Counted from the first letter of the stretch, positions 46,207 to 57,966 are shown. The stretch is 64,000 nt of DNA from Siphonodentalium dalli (GCA_032622095.1 CP136065.1:64525094-64589093), one strand, 5' to 3'. Notes: generated by a model not told the origin, from the letters alone. Translations and numbers: made by a program.

Positions 46207-47483
46207 CAGGGCCTGGAACCTACGTCACCGGAAAGGTAACCCTACATCGAAATAAGTGCAAGGTTACAATACACCAAATGATTTGCATAGGCCTCAGTGT
46301 TAACAAATCCAGCTGGCCCGTATTCGCAGGAAAGCTTTGTCCCTGCACGAGTATAAAACATTGAAGAACGCCCTTTTAGACACAAGAAAATGTGCTCAAA
46401 AGTACTTGTCAACGATCTCGATCTCGCTGCAGTTTGATAAACGTCACACTACCCTTAAAATTGAGAAAAACAATACATCGAAACAAACACCAACCCCTCC
46501 CATAAATTATTCGCCAATTTGACAACCGTAACTGTTCACAGTGTGGCTATATTTGATGTTTCTCGTCGGGAAACACGTTTGTGCATTTTTTTCGTGCAAT
46601 TTTAATCCATGTATCATTGACCATTCAGCTGCCAGAATTTTGTTTATGCTGATCCTAGCTTGGTGGTCACAGGGGAAATCACTCTACTAATTTGTATTTG
46701 GTGTATTGTAACCGCAAATAAAGTTCGACTCGCCACTTTGACATGGTTATTTTTAAATAAATACAATCGATTTCGATGTAATATTATAAGCAAATGAGCT
46801 ATGCCACCTGTAAGTCTAGACAAATACAGAAACCGAAAATCTGAAAGAATTGCTAATAATTAGAATTTCGCGTTTGCAATTCAAAATCGCCTCCAATTTC
46901 CTATTTTCGTGCAGGTGTTAACGCCAACATTTCATGGTTTCCGCGCCCTATAAACTCATTATAAAACCTTATACATTGAGTTTCGGGACGTTAGACATGC
47001 TAAATTTAAATCAATGAAATAAAATTCAATTTTCCGTGGTTTGTTTGTAAATTTATTAAGACACAAACAAATTTTATGAATTTTTCTATTAATGGTAACG
47101 CCCACATCGAGTTAACGCTCACATAATTTGTATTCGCCTCTGTCAAGATCCAGTCCGTTTGACTGCACTCACAAATGAGTCACAATCCATATAATCCGGT
47201 AGTAAATGAACTAATAACGATCGTGTTCACATATACACACTAAGTTAGATGCATTACACTACACAAATGGCTCTTATATAGGTGCAAATATACCATTTGA
47301 TATTACTGTATATGTTCAGAGGAAGTCTATACAAACACTCAACGCAGTGATATGATTATATATATTTAGAAGAATGTCAAAACACGAGCATGAATTTATG
47401 GCACAATCCTTGTTTTCACGTTCTTGTTGTATATATGTATGTTTATATAAACTGGATAGTCCGTTTATTGAATACTTTTGCAG

Positions 47484-47920
47484 ACAAATATGATATATAC
47501 AAGGGGGGAAAGCAATTTAGAGTTGAACAGAACATAGAATTACAAGCAAAAGAGGCATGTTCTGTCTTCGAAACCAAGAGAACAACTATTTTCGCCAGCT
47601 ACCAAGCGTCGGACAGTATGCATATATACGTCCGACTGTGAGACCAATATGTTCGAACTATATATATACAACTCCCGAAAGCTCATAACTCCCCGAATCC
47701 CAAGAAAGGGGGCTAAACTGTCCCAACATCGGCGAAAAAGAAGATTAGCGTCCGGTTGTTCCCAGTTGAGAGTGGCGCTAGTACAAGCGATCCAGAGAAC
47801 GAAATGATTCTACCAATTCCAAGAGTGTTGAAAGAAACTAAAATACTAAATCCGTGTGAAGATGTGCCACTGGACATTTTAAGCTTGTGGCAAGTGGAAA
47901 ATTTCCACTGGACGGCATAG
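47484..47920 (+). pseudogene. Coding-like remnant, unknown protein, in the CAGGG element
   Basis: An acceptor-like ACTTTTGCAG at 47474-47483 precedes an open frame containing KYDIYKGGKQFRVEQN and KRTTIFASYQASDSMHIYVRL, which stops at 47641. A second open stretch from about 47719 includes RLFPVESGASTSDPENEM and NPCEDVPLDILSLW and ends at a TAG near 47920. Composition is protein-like and not repetitive. It could be a decayed transposase or captured host exons. I do not recognise the family. Confidence 0.35.
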
Positions 47921-48351
47921 CGTTCCATCTATGCATGGATAGATGTAGTGCGATGGTACCAGAATTATAATACATCGACTGTACGATACCCATGCAAAAA
48001 AAACGAAAAAGGACATTGCAATCCACATATTTCGGCAATCAGTTTCGCTGTACCTGATATTGCAACACTAAGATGTTTTAGCCCTATAAGACAACAACGG
48101 TAACAATCAAAGACTGCCAAATGGGATACAGCCCACCCCATCACCACAGAAAGTTACATTTTACTACCATGATCACGGGTAGGAGATATACCACATGCCA
48201 GAGAAAAGAAGGCACACTTGAACAAAAATCGTTTATCAGGAAATTATCACATAACATTTCACATTTATAGCTGACCTTAGCTATTGTAAATTAATAAGAA
48301 CATATCACAGAAACAATATACATATTGTGTGCATACAATAGATTTAACAAT

Positions 48352-48425
48352 ATAAAAATAAATTTGCTTTAGACTTAACATTATAAAAATAAATTTGCTT
48401 TAGACTTAGCAATATAAAAATTAAT
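48352..48425. repeat. Short tandem repeat, ~37-base unit
   Basis: The unit ATAAATTTGCTTTAGACTTA is repeated about two and a half times with few changes. Confidence 0.75.
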
Positions 48426-48860
48426 TTGTTAACGATAGTTAACGATAAAAACATAAACATTTCTTCAATATATTCTCAAAACCTTAAAGAGCCATAACTT
48501 ATTTTGAATGCATTAAACGCAAATAAAAGTAAAATTAATGTGTATGTGCACATCATAACAGTACTGTTATCGTGTGTTATTTCATGAGATGCATATTACA
48601 TCATTCCTAAAATTTAAAAATGTTTGAAATTATATTGATGACAAAGTTCGATATGTGTTCATCTCGATCATCAATTAACGTCTTATATATAATAAATGGC
48701 AGGATTTGATGTGTCTGCTTAGACTACTCCTGAAACAAAAATGCTTATGGAATTTTGAACATAAATGTAGTTTCCCCCGGAATGTAGGCCCATGTGTTCC
48801 TAGAGGTCGCACGGATTTTCAAATTGGAGATTACTGCGCCCAAAACTGTGTGTCAGCTCT

Positions 48861-49083
48861 TTAATTTCTCAAGTGCCGTTTCAAATCATAATCGCACAAG
48901 AAAGACGCCGCACAAGTTTCACACCGGAAAGGACACTCATGGCACTCCAAATGGCACTTGCTGTAATAGCCTGAGCCGCAATTTTGACAACTGGACTTGG
49001 CGCTGTTCGTATGTCTGCATTCATGATGTCACAGTGAGGTCTTGGTGGGCAGGAACACACCGCAAAACTGGCAAAGCAATTGT
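48861..49083 (-). pseudogene. Broken C2H2 zinc-finger exon
   Basis: A splice acceptor (TTTTTATATTTCAG on the - strand) is followed at 49083 by a frame with three consecutive C2H2-type fingers: CQFCGVF with H17 and H21, CQNCGSGY with Leu14 and His17, and CETCAASF with Leu14 and His17. Cys, aromatic, Leu and His fall at canonical positions, and the linker after finger 1 has the usual seven residues. A TGA (49029-49031) stops finger 1 at position 15. Finger 2 lacks its second His and most of the linker (HECPFRC). Finger 3 ends HLRN then TAA at 48861. C2H2 arrays bind DNA in nuclear transcription factors. This is a damaged or captured exon. Confidence 0.7.
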
Positions 49084-49800
49084 CTGAAATATAAAAATGA
49101 TATATTAAAAATATATATTTAATAGCAATAACGCCCATTACAAAGTTTTCAAGTTCTGATACTCACATATTATATAGCAAATATGGACATGGGTAAGAGT
49201 TGGGTGTTATTGAATAAAAGTGAACTTTGCGATTGCATAGTCTTAAACGTGAAGATGCACTTATTAATTTATTATGTATAATTATTTATAAATTGTAATA
49301 TCAAATAACAACGATCGATATGCAATAATAATTAAACACATGTGAATGCTTCCACATGTTCCATAACTGTGAAGGCATACAAGGCATACAAGTCTTAAAA
49401 TTAATTGCGATATTCGGCAGGTGAAAGCAAGTATTCAGCGAAATTGCCGATTCTGGAATTACTGCATGTTGATTGTATGTAGGCGTTACCAGTTTCGTTA
49501 AAATTCCAGTTTTAAAAGCCCATGTGGGCGTTACCATTTAAAAACTTTGAAACATGCCTCGAAAATTGGTGACGGAAACCACCTGAACGCGATAATCTTG
49601 ACCATAGTTACATATATATCTCGGTGGAGTTGACTGTGAGCTAGCAAACAATGTTTTACGGCTCATAAGCAATGATTTTTTTATTGGTTTATGCACATAG
49701 TTTGCAAAAACGAGAAATACTCACTTCGAGTCATTGCGAACATCCGCCATTTTTTACCAAAAAACTTTGTTTTATGACGTAGGTTCCAGGCCCTGTTATT

Positions 49801-50350
49801 TAAGGAAGCGGTTCTATGTAGCACTCTTGAACGGCCGAGTTGACCTTCCGGTATGGCGGAAGTAAAATTTACGTTTCGCGCATGCGCTATGAGCAATTTT
49901 TCGTACTTATTAAAATGCAGAGTTAAAATGACGCAAATGAAGTTTTTCATTTGACTGAATTCAAACTTAATTGGTTAGAACACGTATTTGAATACGATTA
50001 TCGGAGTTTACCGAAATTAAATGTGGTATTGAGTGGGAACGTTACATCCTTCCATATGATTTCAACGACCATTGGCTGATAAACTGGTTAAAAACTCGAT
50101 TTGAATTGAAGTTCGGGTGACAGATGACCGTGAATCGTGATGTTGACATTCACATTGTTGTTGACATTTTTGAATTTTGTTAGCGGCAAGCCGGCAACAC
50201 TCGGGTCTCAACGAGAGAAATTTAGCAACATCGGAGATTAAACACTGTGACACCTTAGACACAGACTGATTATACACCAGCGAACATTCTCACAAGAAAA
50301 AAACACAACACAAGTGTCTGAAGTGATCTACTACCCAGATAGCACACACA
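49801..50350. other. Non-coding sequence before the Crypton-like element
   Basis: No gene is visible. It ends in the flank CCCAGATAGCACACACA, next to the left inverted terminus of the tyrosine-recombinase element. Confidence 0.4.
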
Positions 50351-50542
50351 CGTTGGGCCAACGTTGGGCCAACGTCATTTCTATCGTTGGGCCAACGTTG
50401 GGCCAACTATGGCTGTTGCCGCTGGCTCGGCGTCGGATCCCGTCGTCGATTCGACGGTGGCTCGACGTCGAGCCGACGTTGGCGCGCCGTCGAGCACCGA
50501 CGTTGAAACGACGTAGAACCAACGGTGTATTCTACTATTAAT
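50351..50542. repeat. Left inverted terminus of the Crypton-like element
   Basis: GTTGGGCCAACG repeats are followed by GTTGCCGCTGGCTCGGCGTC and short CGACG palindromes. It is far richer in GC and CpG than its surroundings. It matches 55509-55714 in reverse orientation and ends at the CTATTAAT duplication (50535-50542) of the inserted hAT-like element. Confidence 0.85.
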
Positions 50543-51970
50543 CACTGTGTAGGAACTGTTACATCGGAAATCGTTCTGTCGCCGGTAGTGTGATGGTTCT
50601 TGCCTGATTTGTTACGGTTCCTGATGATTGAAAATAATCATTTTTGTGACAAAATCACGCATAATTATAGATATCTTGAATATATTAAACTTTCCTGAAT
50701 GAACAGAGGCTGCAGAAGTGCCGTGTTATCGAAACCTGAACTCTAGACCACAATTAACTCGGTATTAGCGAGTTAACGCGTAAATATCAACATGTTACCA
50801 CTGAAAATCAAGCCACGTGGACGCAATTTCTTTGTTTTTCGTGGCGTATAAAATATGAAACGCATTCTGAAGACAAACACTGACTATAAAGTGTACCCGT
50901 GTTATTCTTTTGTAAAATAGCTGAGAAAGTATCCCGATAGGGGTTGATAATTGGGAGCTGTGACCTCGTAATCAACACGGGTGCGTGTTACGGTTCTATT
51001 TCAAACCGATCATGGCTGTGACGGTTCTGTCCATGAGATTAATTGGTGTCTATCCCCAACTTTGGTCAAAATGTTCAACAGTTACAAATTTCTTATCTTA
51101 CAATAGATTGGTTTGAAATTTACCACCAACAATATGTTGAAATTGTTCTCTTAATTTGATTTGACAACAATTTAATAGTGGGGATTTTGTCGTTTTTAGA
51201 CTAACATTTGCATACTTTCCTACACTTTAAACATGTAATCAACCATATTTGATATATACAAATGGACACTTCTTCTTTAGAGTTGATCCAAAACTCATGA
51301 TGGGTGGACATGAAGTAGGGAGCAGGTGTGATCTAGTTTTCTATATCACATTTACCCCCCCCCCCCCCCAATTGGCAAGAAACTGGTTTAATGGACAAAT
51401 AATCTAATTCCATTTAATTAGTATGCTTTGTATTAAATAATGTATGCTCTTTTGCAAAATAAATCATCCCTCTCTCTCTCTCTCCATCTGTTGGGAACAT
51501 TTCCAATCTTGTGGGGATGGGGGCGCCAGGTTGGAAACTTCCAACACTTGGGAATCTTGAAGCCAGTTTATATGTTTTTTTGCAATTTTCAGGTTCAGAT
51601 ATCCACATTTTCTCACTGGGACCATGTATCCTGAGTTTCTCCCCCGGTTTGCATGGTGGCCAATCAAATGCTACTGATCAATTCACTTCAGAATGGTATA
51701 CAATCTAGAGCTATAATGTGTCATGCAGTTGGGGAAAACCAAAGCCCAGGCCTTGTGTATGAGTTTGGTCTGTTTCAAGGGGATGTTGTGGTTGGAAATT
51801 CCAAGGTGGACGCCCCAACATTGGATACCCTCCAGCCCACGTCCCTGCTCACTTGACACGTTAGTAGCGAGGAATAATCATGTGCCTTGTAATAGCCAGC
51901 TTCAGACACCCATAACACTAATTTTTAATGATTCATTTGTATGAATGTTTAGCTAATAATTCAAACAATC

Positions 51971-52280
51971 TGTTACTGCATGTTGAATTTAATAGCTGAG
52001 CATTCCTACAAATGAATCAATAGGATTCAAGTTGCTGCTCTTTATAGCACATTTAGTCATCAAAGAATTAACATCCATATAATAATATTTGTAACTGCAT
52101 GATGCTTTTCTATTTTTTATATGTTACTGTTTGTTGAACTTAATAGCTAAGAATTCCTACAAATTAATCAATAGGATTCAAGTCAATTCTCATTACAGCG
52201 CATTTAGTAACCAAAGGTTTAACATCCATATAATAATATTTGTAACTGAAGGATTCTTTGCTTTTTTATATCTTCTATTA
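51971..52280. repeat. Tandem duplication, ~155-base unit
   Basis: Two units share TTGAA(T/C)TTAATAGCT, ATTCCTACAAAT(G/T)AATCAA and AACATCCATATAATAATATT. The second is slightly diverged. Confidence 0.8.
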
Positions 52281-52619
52281 AAAAATCAGAGATCCCTAGT
52301 CAATCTAAAATATGATTGAATGGAAGATTACCGTGCTTGTATATGCTTTAATAGCTGCATATTCTAGAATTCTAGAATTTAACCTAGATAATCAGCATCC
52401 AGCAAGCGGATGCCCGACATAAACTTCATAAACTGCGTAATCAGAGAATTGTATGGGTGTCAACTAACTTTTAACGTCTTATTTTTGTCTTTTTGTTGAG
52501 TAAAATACGTCTACGAAAATAGACAACACTAGCCGATGAGCCCGGCCCTCTTCGTCCGGGCTATTTAGGGATTTTTTTTGTGATCGTCTCCGCCTGAGCA
52601 AACTATTGTTCGATCGGCC

Positions 52620-53030
52620 CGGAAACATGCCTATATGAGCGAATATGGTCAAGGTCAAGGACATGGTCGCACGTGAAATTGGACCCACCCATATTGTTCC
52701 CGGGATCAAAGTAGGCCTACATTATAACAAAGTTGAGTCGGATTGGTCGAGGTCCAGAAACATGCCTATATGAGCGTATATGAGCGAGGTCAATGTCAAG
52801 GACACGATCGCGAGTGAAATTGGACCCGCCCATATTGTTCCCGTGATCAAAGTAGAACCAGCTACCAAATTTGAGTGGGATCGGTTGAGGTCCAGAAACA
52901 TGCCTATATGAGCGTATTTGAGCGAGGTCAAGGTCAAGGACACGGACGCACGTGAAATTGGACCCGCCCATATTGTTCCCCGGATCAAAGTAGGCCTACA
53001 CACCAAATTTGAGTCGGATCGGTCGAGCAG
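52620..53030. repeat. Three tandem units of ~130 bases (SINE- or satellite-like)
   Basis: Each unit has CAGAAACATGCCTATATGAG (or CGGAAAC), GTCAAGGACA, GTGAAATTGGACCC, CCCATATTGTTCCC and ATCAAAGTAG. The array is followed by TTTTTCGAGTCTATAACACA and ACATACATACAGACAG, a tail commonly seen in dispersed repeats. Several short ORFs here are only products of the repeat. Confidence 0.8.
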
Positions 53031-53752
53031 TTTTTCGAGTCTATAACACAAATACATACATACAGACAGAAGTTCCAAAATATATAATAGATAAAATACA
53101 AGACAGATAACTCTATATATCCCGTCTACGCTCACGCTTTACGAAGTCCAGCGCAATGAAAATTCACTATTGTTAACCGGCTGTTGACTCATGGAAATGT
53201 CGGGCCTGCAAAACGCGTTATTTTTCAAACTAGCTGGCGACTTTGTGAATTTTGATAGGCGTAACACAGCTTATTGGATAAGCATATAAAGACAGTGTAA
53301 ATCGTCGAAATTAATGACAAGTGGTGCAAATTTCAACTTAATGCATAGTTTGTTGTGTTTATCTTTGTATACTTTCACAAAATTGGCAGTTTGAACCATG
53401 TACCATGGCAAATATTAGCAATAGTTTTACCCGTATAGAACGATTAATGGGGATAGAACCGACTCGATCAGGAGAGAACCCAAACAATAATCAAAATTCG
53501 CGGTTCTTGTCGTTGTTATGACTCGCACAATGAATTTTTCGTTATTAACACGCTCATTGGTGCCACAGATTGTTATGGGATCGAAAATAACTAATCGAAT
53601 TATCACCTAGATGCCTCAAAATTGCGTTTTAACTGTAAAAAAGTCGTGAAAATGTATAATTTCGATCAGCAAGAACCGTCACAAATCAGGCAAGAACCAT
53701 CACAAACTGGCGATAGAACGATTTCCGATGTAACAGTTCCTACACAGTGCTA

Positions 53753-55505
53753 TTAATACGACGTTGGGCCAACGTTGGCCCAACGTTGGCCCAACGTATT
53801 AACGGTAGAATATATACACATTATCGGTACAGTGAAGTGATATGGGCTTTTCATCTGTTTTGCCTGTGTCATTTGCGCTTGGGAATTGATCCTGTTGATA
53901 TTCACTCCCTGATGTACCGGTACTAAAGGAGATGCTGGTGTGGCAACAGGGTTTGTTCCATTACAAGCATTATTCGAAGGAATTTCAGTCACATTCACAG
54001 TGGGTCTCCGTGATGATGGATATGGAACTGATGTGTTTCCAATCGACAGAATGTCACTCATGGTATTTTGCATGTCATTTGATGCCGCTGCGTAATTGTT
54101 GATAGATTGTACATTGTTGTGGCCGCTTAGCTGCTGAATGGTGGTAGACTCAACTCCGGTATGTAAAAGTCTTGTACACGTAGCTTTACGGGCACTGTGG
54201 TTTGTCTTTTTTCCCGGTAACTCTGCTTTCTCCGCCATCATTTTCATTAGTTTTCTTAAAGTATTCTCACCAAGGGGCTGATCCTTATACCACGAATTGA
54301 TCCAGGGCGCCTCTTGTAATTTATGGCCAGGTAAAACGGACTCTCTTGTGTTTTCATCTTTTCGGGCCTATGTTCCATAAATGCTCGGTACGCGATAACA
54401 GGACAGTTCTCAGGATCATTGGGCGTTTCAAACTGCTTTGGCCGAAATTTCCTGCTATCGTTGGTTGCTCCTGTTCGTGTCTTGGTATCTCTTTCAGAAT
54501 ATTCTAGGTATTCTGCTCCGTGCTCATCTTTTTAAAGCTGGACATCACCCCATCGCAGACTCCGATTTTCTTGACCGCCCCGCAAACCAAACATTTTGGT
54601 ATTCTGTAGCCACATTTTATTTTGCAGTCTTACTGGACTTAAATTGCCGATGCATCCTTTGTTTTTCAATATCTCTTCTTCCGTACAGTCAATGTATCTG
54701 CAGCATTTGGTCGTCCGCCAAAACCTTTTTGTTTAAGTTCCTTGCGTTTTGAAGCAAGTACACCTCGCGATGCCCGGAACTGAAAGTCTGTAACAATGTC
54801 GTATGGATAAGAATTCTCGGATAGGTGGCGAGCAATGGCACGGTGATAACTCGTGAGGGTGTCGGGCTCATATTCCGATCCGTCCGCTTTCCTTAAACTG
54901 AGAATGAAGGCAGATATTTGGTTATCAAGTACATTGGGAGGATGTACTGTCACAGCACGCATCTCATTTTCACTAATCAACCATTGACTGAACAATCTCG
55001 CGACTGACTGTGTCTTCCTCTCTGTGTTCCTGTTCTTCATCTTCTCGGAAAATTCACTCACCTCCTGGTTTGTCATATTTAGAAACGTTGGGGCGTTCTT
55101 GCTGACTGATGCCGGTGATGGTGCTCTTGAAAGACTAGAACTTGGTGCGATTCCACTGATTATAGGTACTGGTATATTAATACATTCAGATGGTGTCAGC
55201 ATGCTATCAATAGATGGAATGGAACTACTAACCGCATCTGCTGTCTGTCTCATGGGAATAGCAAAGTCATATTCACAAGTCATTCCAATATTTTCATTTG
55301 AAGGCAATGTCAATTGCCCTAAACCAGCTAATACGTCTGTTTCATTTGGAAGAGTGAGAGTTTCTTCTACTACAAAATCCCCATGAACATCACAAACACC
55401 CAGCAGCATTTTTTCTATTGACTTCTGACCAGACATGCGTTTTCCGACTGCTCGGAATTCACCGCCAAACAATAGTGATATTTGTAAGGTATTAGTGGTA
55501 GTCAT
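53753..55505 (-). pseudogene. Crypton-type tyrosine recombinase (KIAA1958/DUF3504-like), broken
   Basis: The ATG at 55505 lies at the inner edge of the right terminus. The N-terminal part (55505-54666, 279 codons) has NTERKTQSVARLFSQWLISE and YEPDTLTSYHRAIARHLSE, the core-binding part, and ends at KQKGFGGRPNAADTLTVRKK. The middle (54665-54248) still shows MFGLRGGQENRSLRWGDV, holding the catalytic Arg, but then has a stop and a frameshift. The last part (54247-53753) has NHSARKATCTRL (the HxxR box), QQLSGHNNVQ and SINNY, with the likely nucleophilic Tyr. This order of Arg, HxxR, His and Tyr defines tyrosine recombinases, which cut and rejoin DNA through a phosphotyrosine link. Related domesticated genes exist in animals. 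This copy is inactive. Confidence 0.87.
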
Positions 55506-55508
55506 ATA

Positions 55509-55714
55509 ATAAACCGTTGGATCGACGTCGATTCAACGTCGGGTGCCCGACGGCGCACCAAACGTCGACTCGACGTCGAACCACCGTCGAGTCGACGACG
55601 GGATCCGACGTCGAGCCGACGCCGAGCCAGCGGCAACAGCCATAGTTGGCCCAGCGTTGGATTCCAACGTTGGCCAAACGATAGAAATGAGGTTGGCCCA
55701 ACGTTGGCCCAACG
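55509..55714. repeat. Right inverted terminus of the Crypton-like element
   Basis: It is the inverse of the left terminus, with GTCGACTCGACGTCGAACCA-type palindromes next to the start codon and GTTGGCCCAACG repeats at the outer end. Because it directly abuts the ATG, it probably also supplies the promoter and 5' UTR of the recombinase gene. Confidence 0.82.
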
Positions 55715-57433
55715 ATAGAACGGATCGATGCTCCATTCGTAGGAACGATTCCCCTCACACCAGGGCATCTTTATAACATTAACATCCGCTGAGATACAAC
55801 ATACCAATTGACACATACAAAGTTCCACATAATGTTTGCAACTTCAGAGTATTATAATTGGAAATATTATTTAAATTCAAAAATATAAAACTCGAAGAAA
55901 ATGAAACATATAGAAAAAAATGTCTGCCGATTTAAATAAAGACAAAATGACATGCCATTAGTTGTTGATTTTAAGAATCTTAACCATCCACTCACTCTAA
56001 AGAAACTAAAGTTATCGAAAGCGCTACATATTTTTGTTAACTCATATATTCCTTTACCATACAGAAATGTTTATTTCAGCTCAATTCTGCTCATTTTTCG
56101 ATTTTGTGCTCTCGATAATGTTGGGAAAACAATATTCAAACATTATATGTGGCTTTATTCTGGAGGATGATCTGATGTAGATGTGCAAAATTTGAAACGG
56201 CCCAAAGTGCATATGATTAAATTAAACCTAGTAATTGCTCGTTTACTACCAGTAATGTTATATATTTAGAGGGAACTCCATGCATGGTGATAGAACATAC
56301 CACGTCAGAAAGAATATCGCGTTTTTGCATGCCGTTTTCAAAATAGTCCATGATACTGTTCTGAGCATACACATTCAATATTACAATTAATTTTTATCTG
56401 TAAACATATTATGAAATGAGCAATTACACAGCTTATTTGTATCTATGCACATACGTATGACGCTTCTTGCATATGTTGGGATGATTTATCTGGGAGAAAT
56501 TAAACTCGTGGATCCATAAAAATTATTTTATGTATAGAAACCCAACATATTATATCAAATATAATATTTTCATGATGTGTCATGAACTGGATTCAGTGTT
56601 CTCATGGCTCATGCATATATGTATGCAGGACTTTGGCTTGTATGAAGCAACTGTTTCGTATATATAGATTGACAATCCTTCTGAAGAAATCATATCCCGA
56701 GAGAAAACATTTTATATTCACCTCCTTGAATATCTGAAATTTACCCATTTGCATGGGTTATCATTATGATTAATTACTGATGTAACTGCAACAACAAGAA
56801 GAACACACACCCTTTCAGTGCCGATTATTGACACACCGATGCATTCCGAGTTTTGGCATCTAATTGAATGCACAACACAGGACGAGTAAGAATTTCCATC
56901 CAAGTGAATAACCATAAGCTGATGAATTTATGTCGTACATGGTGTTCTGTCGGTCGCGTTGGTATCAGGCGTGCAATAACAGTCATATAACGATATGCAA
57001 CACAATATAGGCCATGCTGGAATACTGGTGCATGTAAGTTACTATCTCCATGTCTTGCAAGCCGTTGATGGTTTCGACAGACGAGTAGACATCGATCGAA
57101 TCCCCTTGTAGTAACATAGCTTATACACAAAATGTCCAGATCCAGAAACAGGATAACATGTAGATTTTAAGAAGTCCTGAAAGAAACGGAGAATAACGTT
57201 ACCCCAATGCATTTCTGTGTACAATGCAGTTCTGTGTCACACACTGTACACCTCTTGATAAGAACCAGACCAATCCCGGAAATTTGCAGCAAACAATAGA
57301 GAACTTTAATTATTCGAACGGTTCTCGACAGTATCGAGGTGCCATATGCCTACCTTTGCATGCAGTATATACGTAATAGATATATATCTATATTGGTCTC
57401 GAGGAATTCACGAGTTTGATGGACTTGAGTATG
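55715..57433. other. Non-coding sequence, no confident feature
   Basis: About 1.7 kb without a supported gene or bounded repeat. It ends with TTGAGTATG (57425-57433), the left target duplication of the next element. Confidence 0.45.
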
Positions 57434-57757
57434 GCTGAAGGGGTCACTCTCACCAAAAAAAGTGCTGAAAGGTAGACAGGATTTTAAAATGTGCTGAAGG
57501 GTACACAGGGTTTGAAATGTCGTTCTAAATGACGTTTAATTTTTGTATCTGTCAGGATTTCTGTTAGAGATTAATTGTGTACATTCCAATAAACATTAAA
57601 ATGAACCGAAAACAAACTGCTAATGGGCACCAGACTTTCAGAAACACAGTTTAAGTAACGATGTTAGTGGTGATCACAAACCATGTGTACCATTCAGCAC
57701 ATTTCCAAATCCTGTGTACCCTTCAGCACTTTTTTTGGTGAGAGTGACCCCTTCAGC
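57434..57757. mobile_element. Mutator-like MITE with 9-base target duplication
   Basis: Inverted ends begin GCTGAAGGGGTCACTCTCAC. The arms repeat related blocks (GTGCTGAAAGGTA and GTGCTGAAGGGTACACAGG). A perfect 9-base duplication TTGAGTATG flanks it (57425-57433 and 57758-57766). Terminal G and a 9-base duplication fit the Mutator superfamily. Length is 324 bases with no ORF. Confidence 0.85.
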
Positions 57758-57840
57758 TTGAGTATGTGTTGATAACACCGACGTCGGTTGGTCTCAATCA
57801 ACCAATTGGTCACGGCTCAAACGTGCTAACTAGGCCTACC

Positions 57841-57966
57841 ACAGGAGCTTGGAATTTGGTCAAAAACCCTCTTTTATTGGCGGAACCACCACCCGGAACT
57901 GACCTGCGGTCCCGGAGCTGGTTCCGCCAATAAAAGAGGGTTTTTGGCCAAATTCCAGGCTCCTGT
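57841..57966. repeat. Hairpin MITE with ~50-base arms
   Basis: CACAGGAGC, TTGGAATTTGG and AAAAACCCTCTTTTATTGGC on the left pair with their inverse on the right with few mismatches. A ~30-base GC-rich loop (CCACCCGGAACTGACC...) separates them. No target duplication was recognised. Confidence 0.8.

Larger units (their letters stand above)
46207..49795. mobile_element. DNA element with 21-base perfect inverted ends, carrying exon-like sequences
   Basis: The ends are perfect inverted repeats starting CAGGGCCTGGAACCTACGTC, 3.6 kb apart. TTATT flanks both sides (46202-46206 and 49796-49800). CAGGG ends suggest hAT, but the duplication found is 5 rather than 8 bases, so the family is uncertain. Inside are coding-like + strand stretches (46320-46522, 47484-47641, 47718-47920), a - strand zinc-finger exon (48861-49083) and a small tandem repeat (48352-48425). 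No recognisable transposase is visible. Confidence 0.65.
50543..53749. mobile_element. hAT-like DNA element inserted in the Crypton-like element
   Basis: It starts CACTGTGTAGGAACTGTTAC and ends with the inverse. The inverted ends extend about 110 bases with few mismatches (GATGGTTCTTGCCTGATTTG in both). A perfect 8-base duplication CTATTAAT flanks it (50535-50542 and 53750-53757). No transposase is visible; the interior is a mosaic of repeats, including those at 51971-52280 and 52620-53030 and a poly-C run near 51355. It is non-autonomous. The 8-bp duplication favours hAT, although P and Merlin elements make similar ones. Confidence 0.85.
50351..55714 (-). mobile_element. Crypton-like tyrosine-recombinase element with GC-rich inverted ends
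   Basis: Inverted termini of about 190-205 bases (50351-50542 and 55509-55714) enclose a single gene on the - strand. The termini start CGTTGGGCCAACGTTGGGCC and contain CTATGGCTGTTGCCGCTGGC and GTCGACG-type palindromes. A further GTTGGCCCAACG array lies at 53761-53796. A 3.2-kb hAT-like element (50543-53749) splits the left end. Without it the element is about 2.15 kb. Cryptons are usually described without long inverted repeats, so this structure is unusual. No confident target duplication was seen. Confidence 0.75.

Noticed and set aside
50351-50410. Possible CRISPR-like or microsatellite array of GTTGGGCCAACG
   Set aside because: The repeats have no uniform unique spacers and belong to inverted termini of a mobile element in animal DNA.
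51355-51370. Poly-C tract as a functional signal
   Set aside because: A homopolymer run of this size is most simply a slippage product or sequencing uncertainty.
52479-53135. Overlapping open frames of 76-137 codons on the - strand
   Set aside because: They lie in a 130-base tandem repeat, and their repeated peptide blocks simply mirror the DNA repeat.
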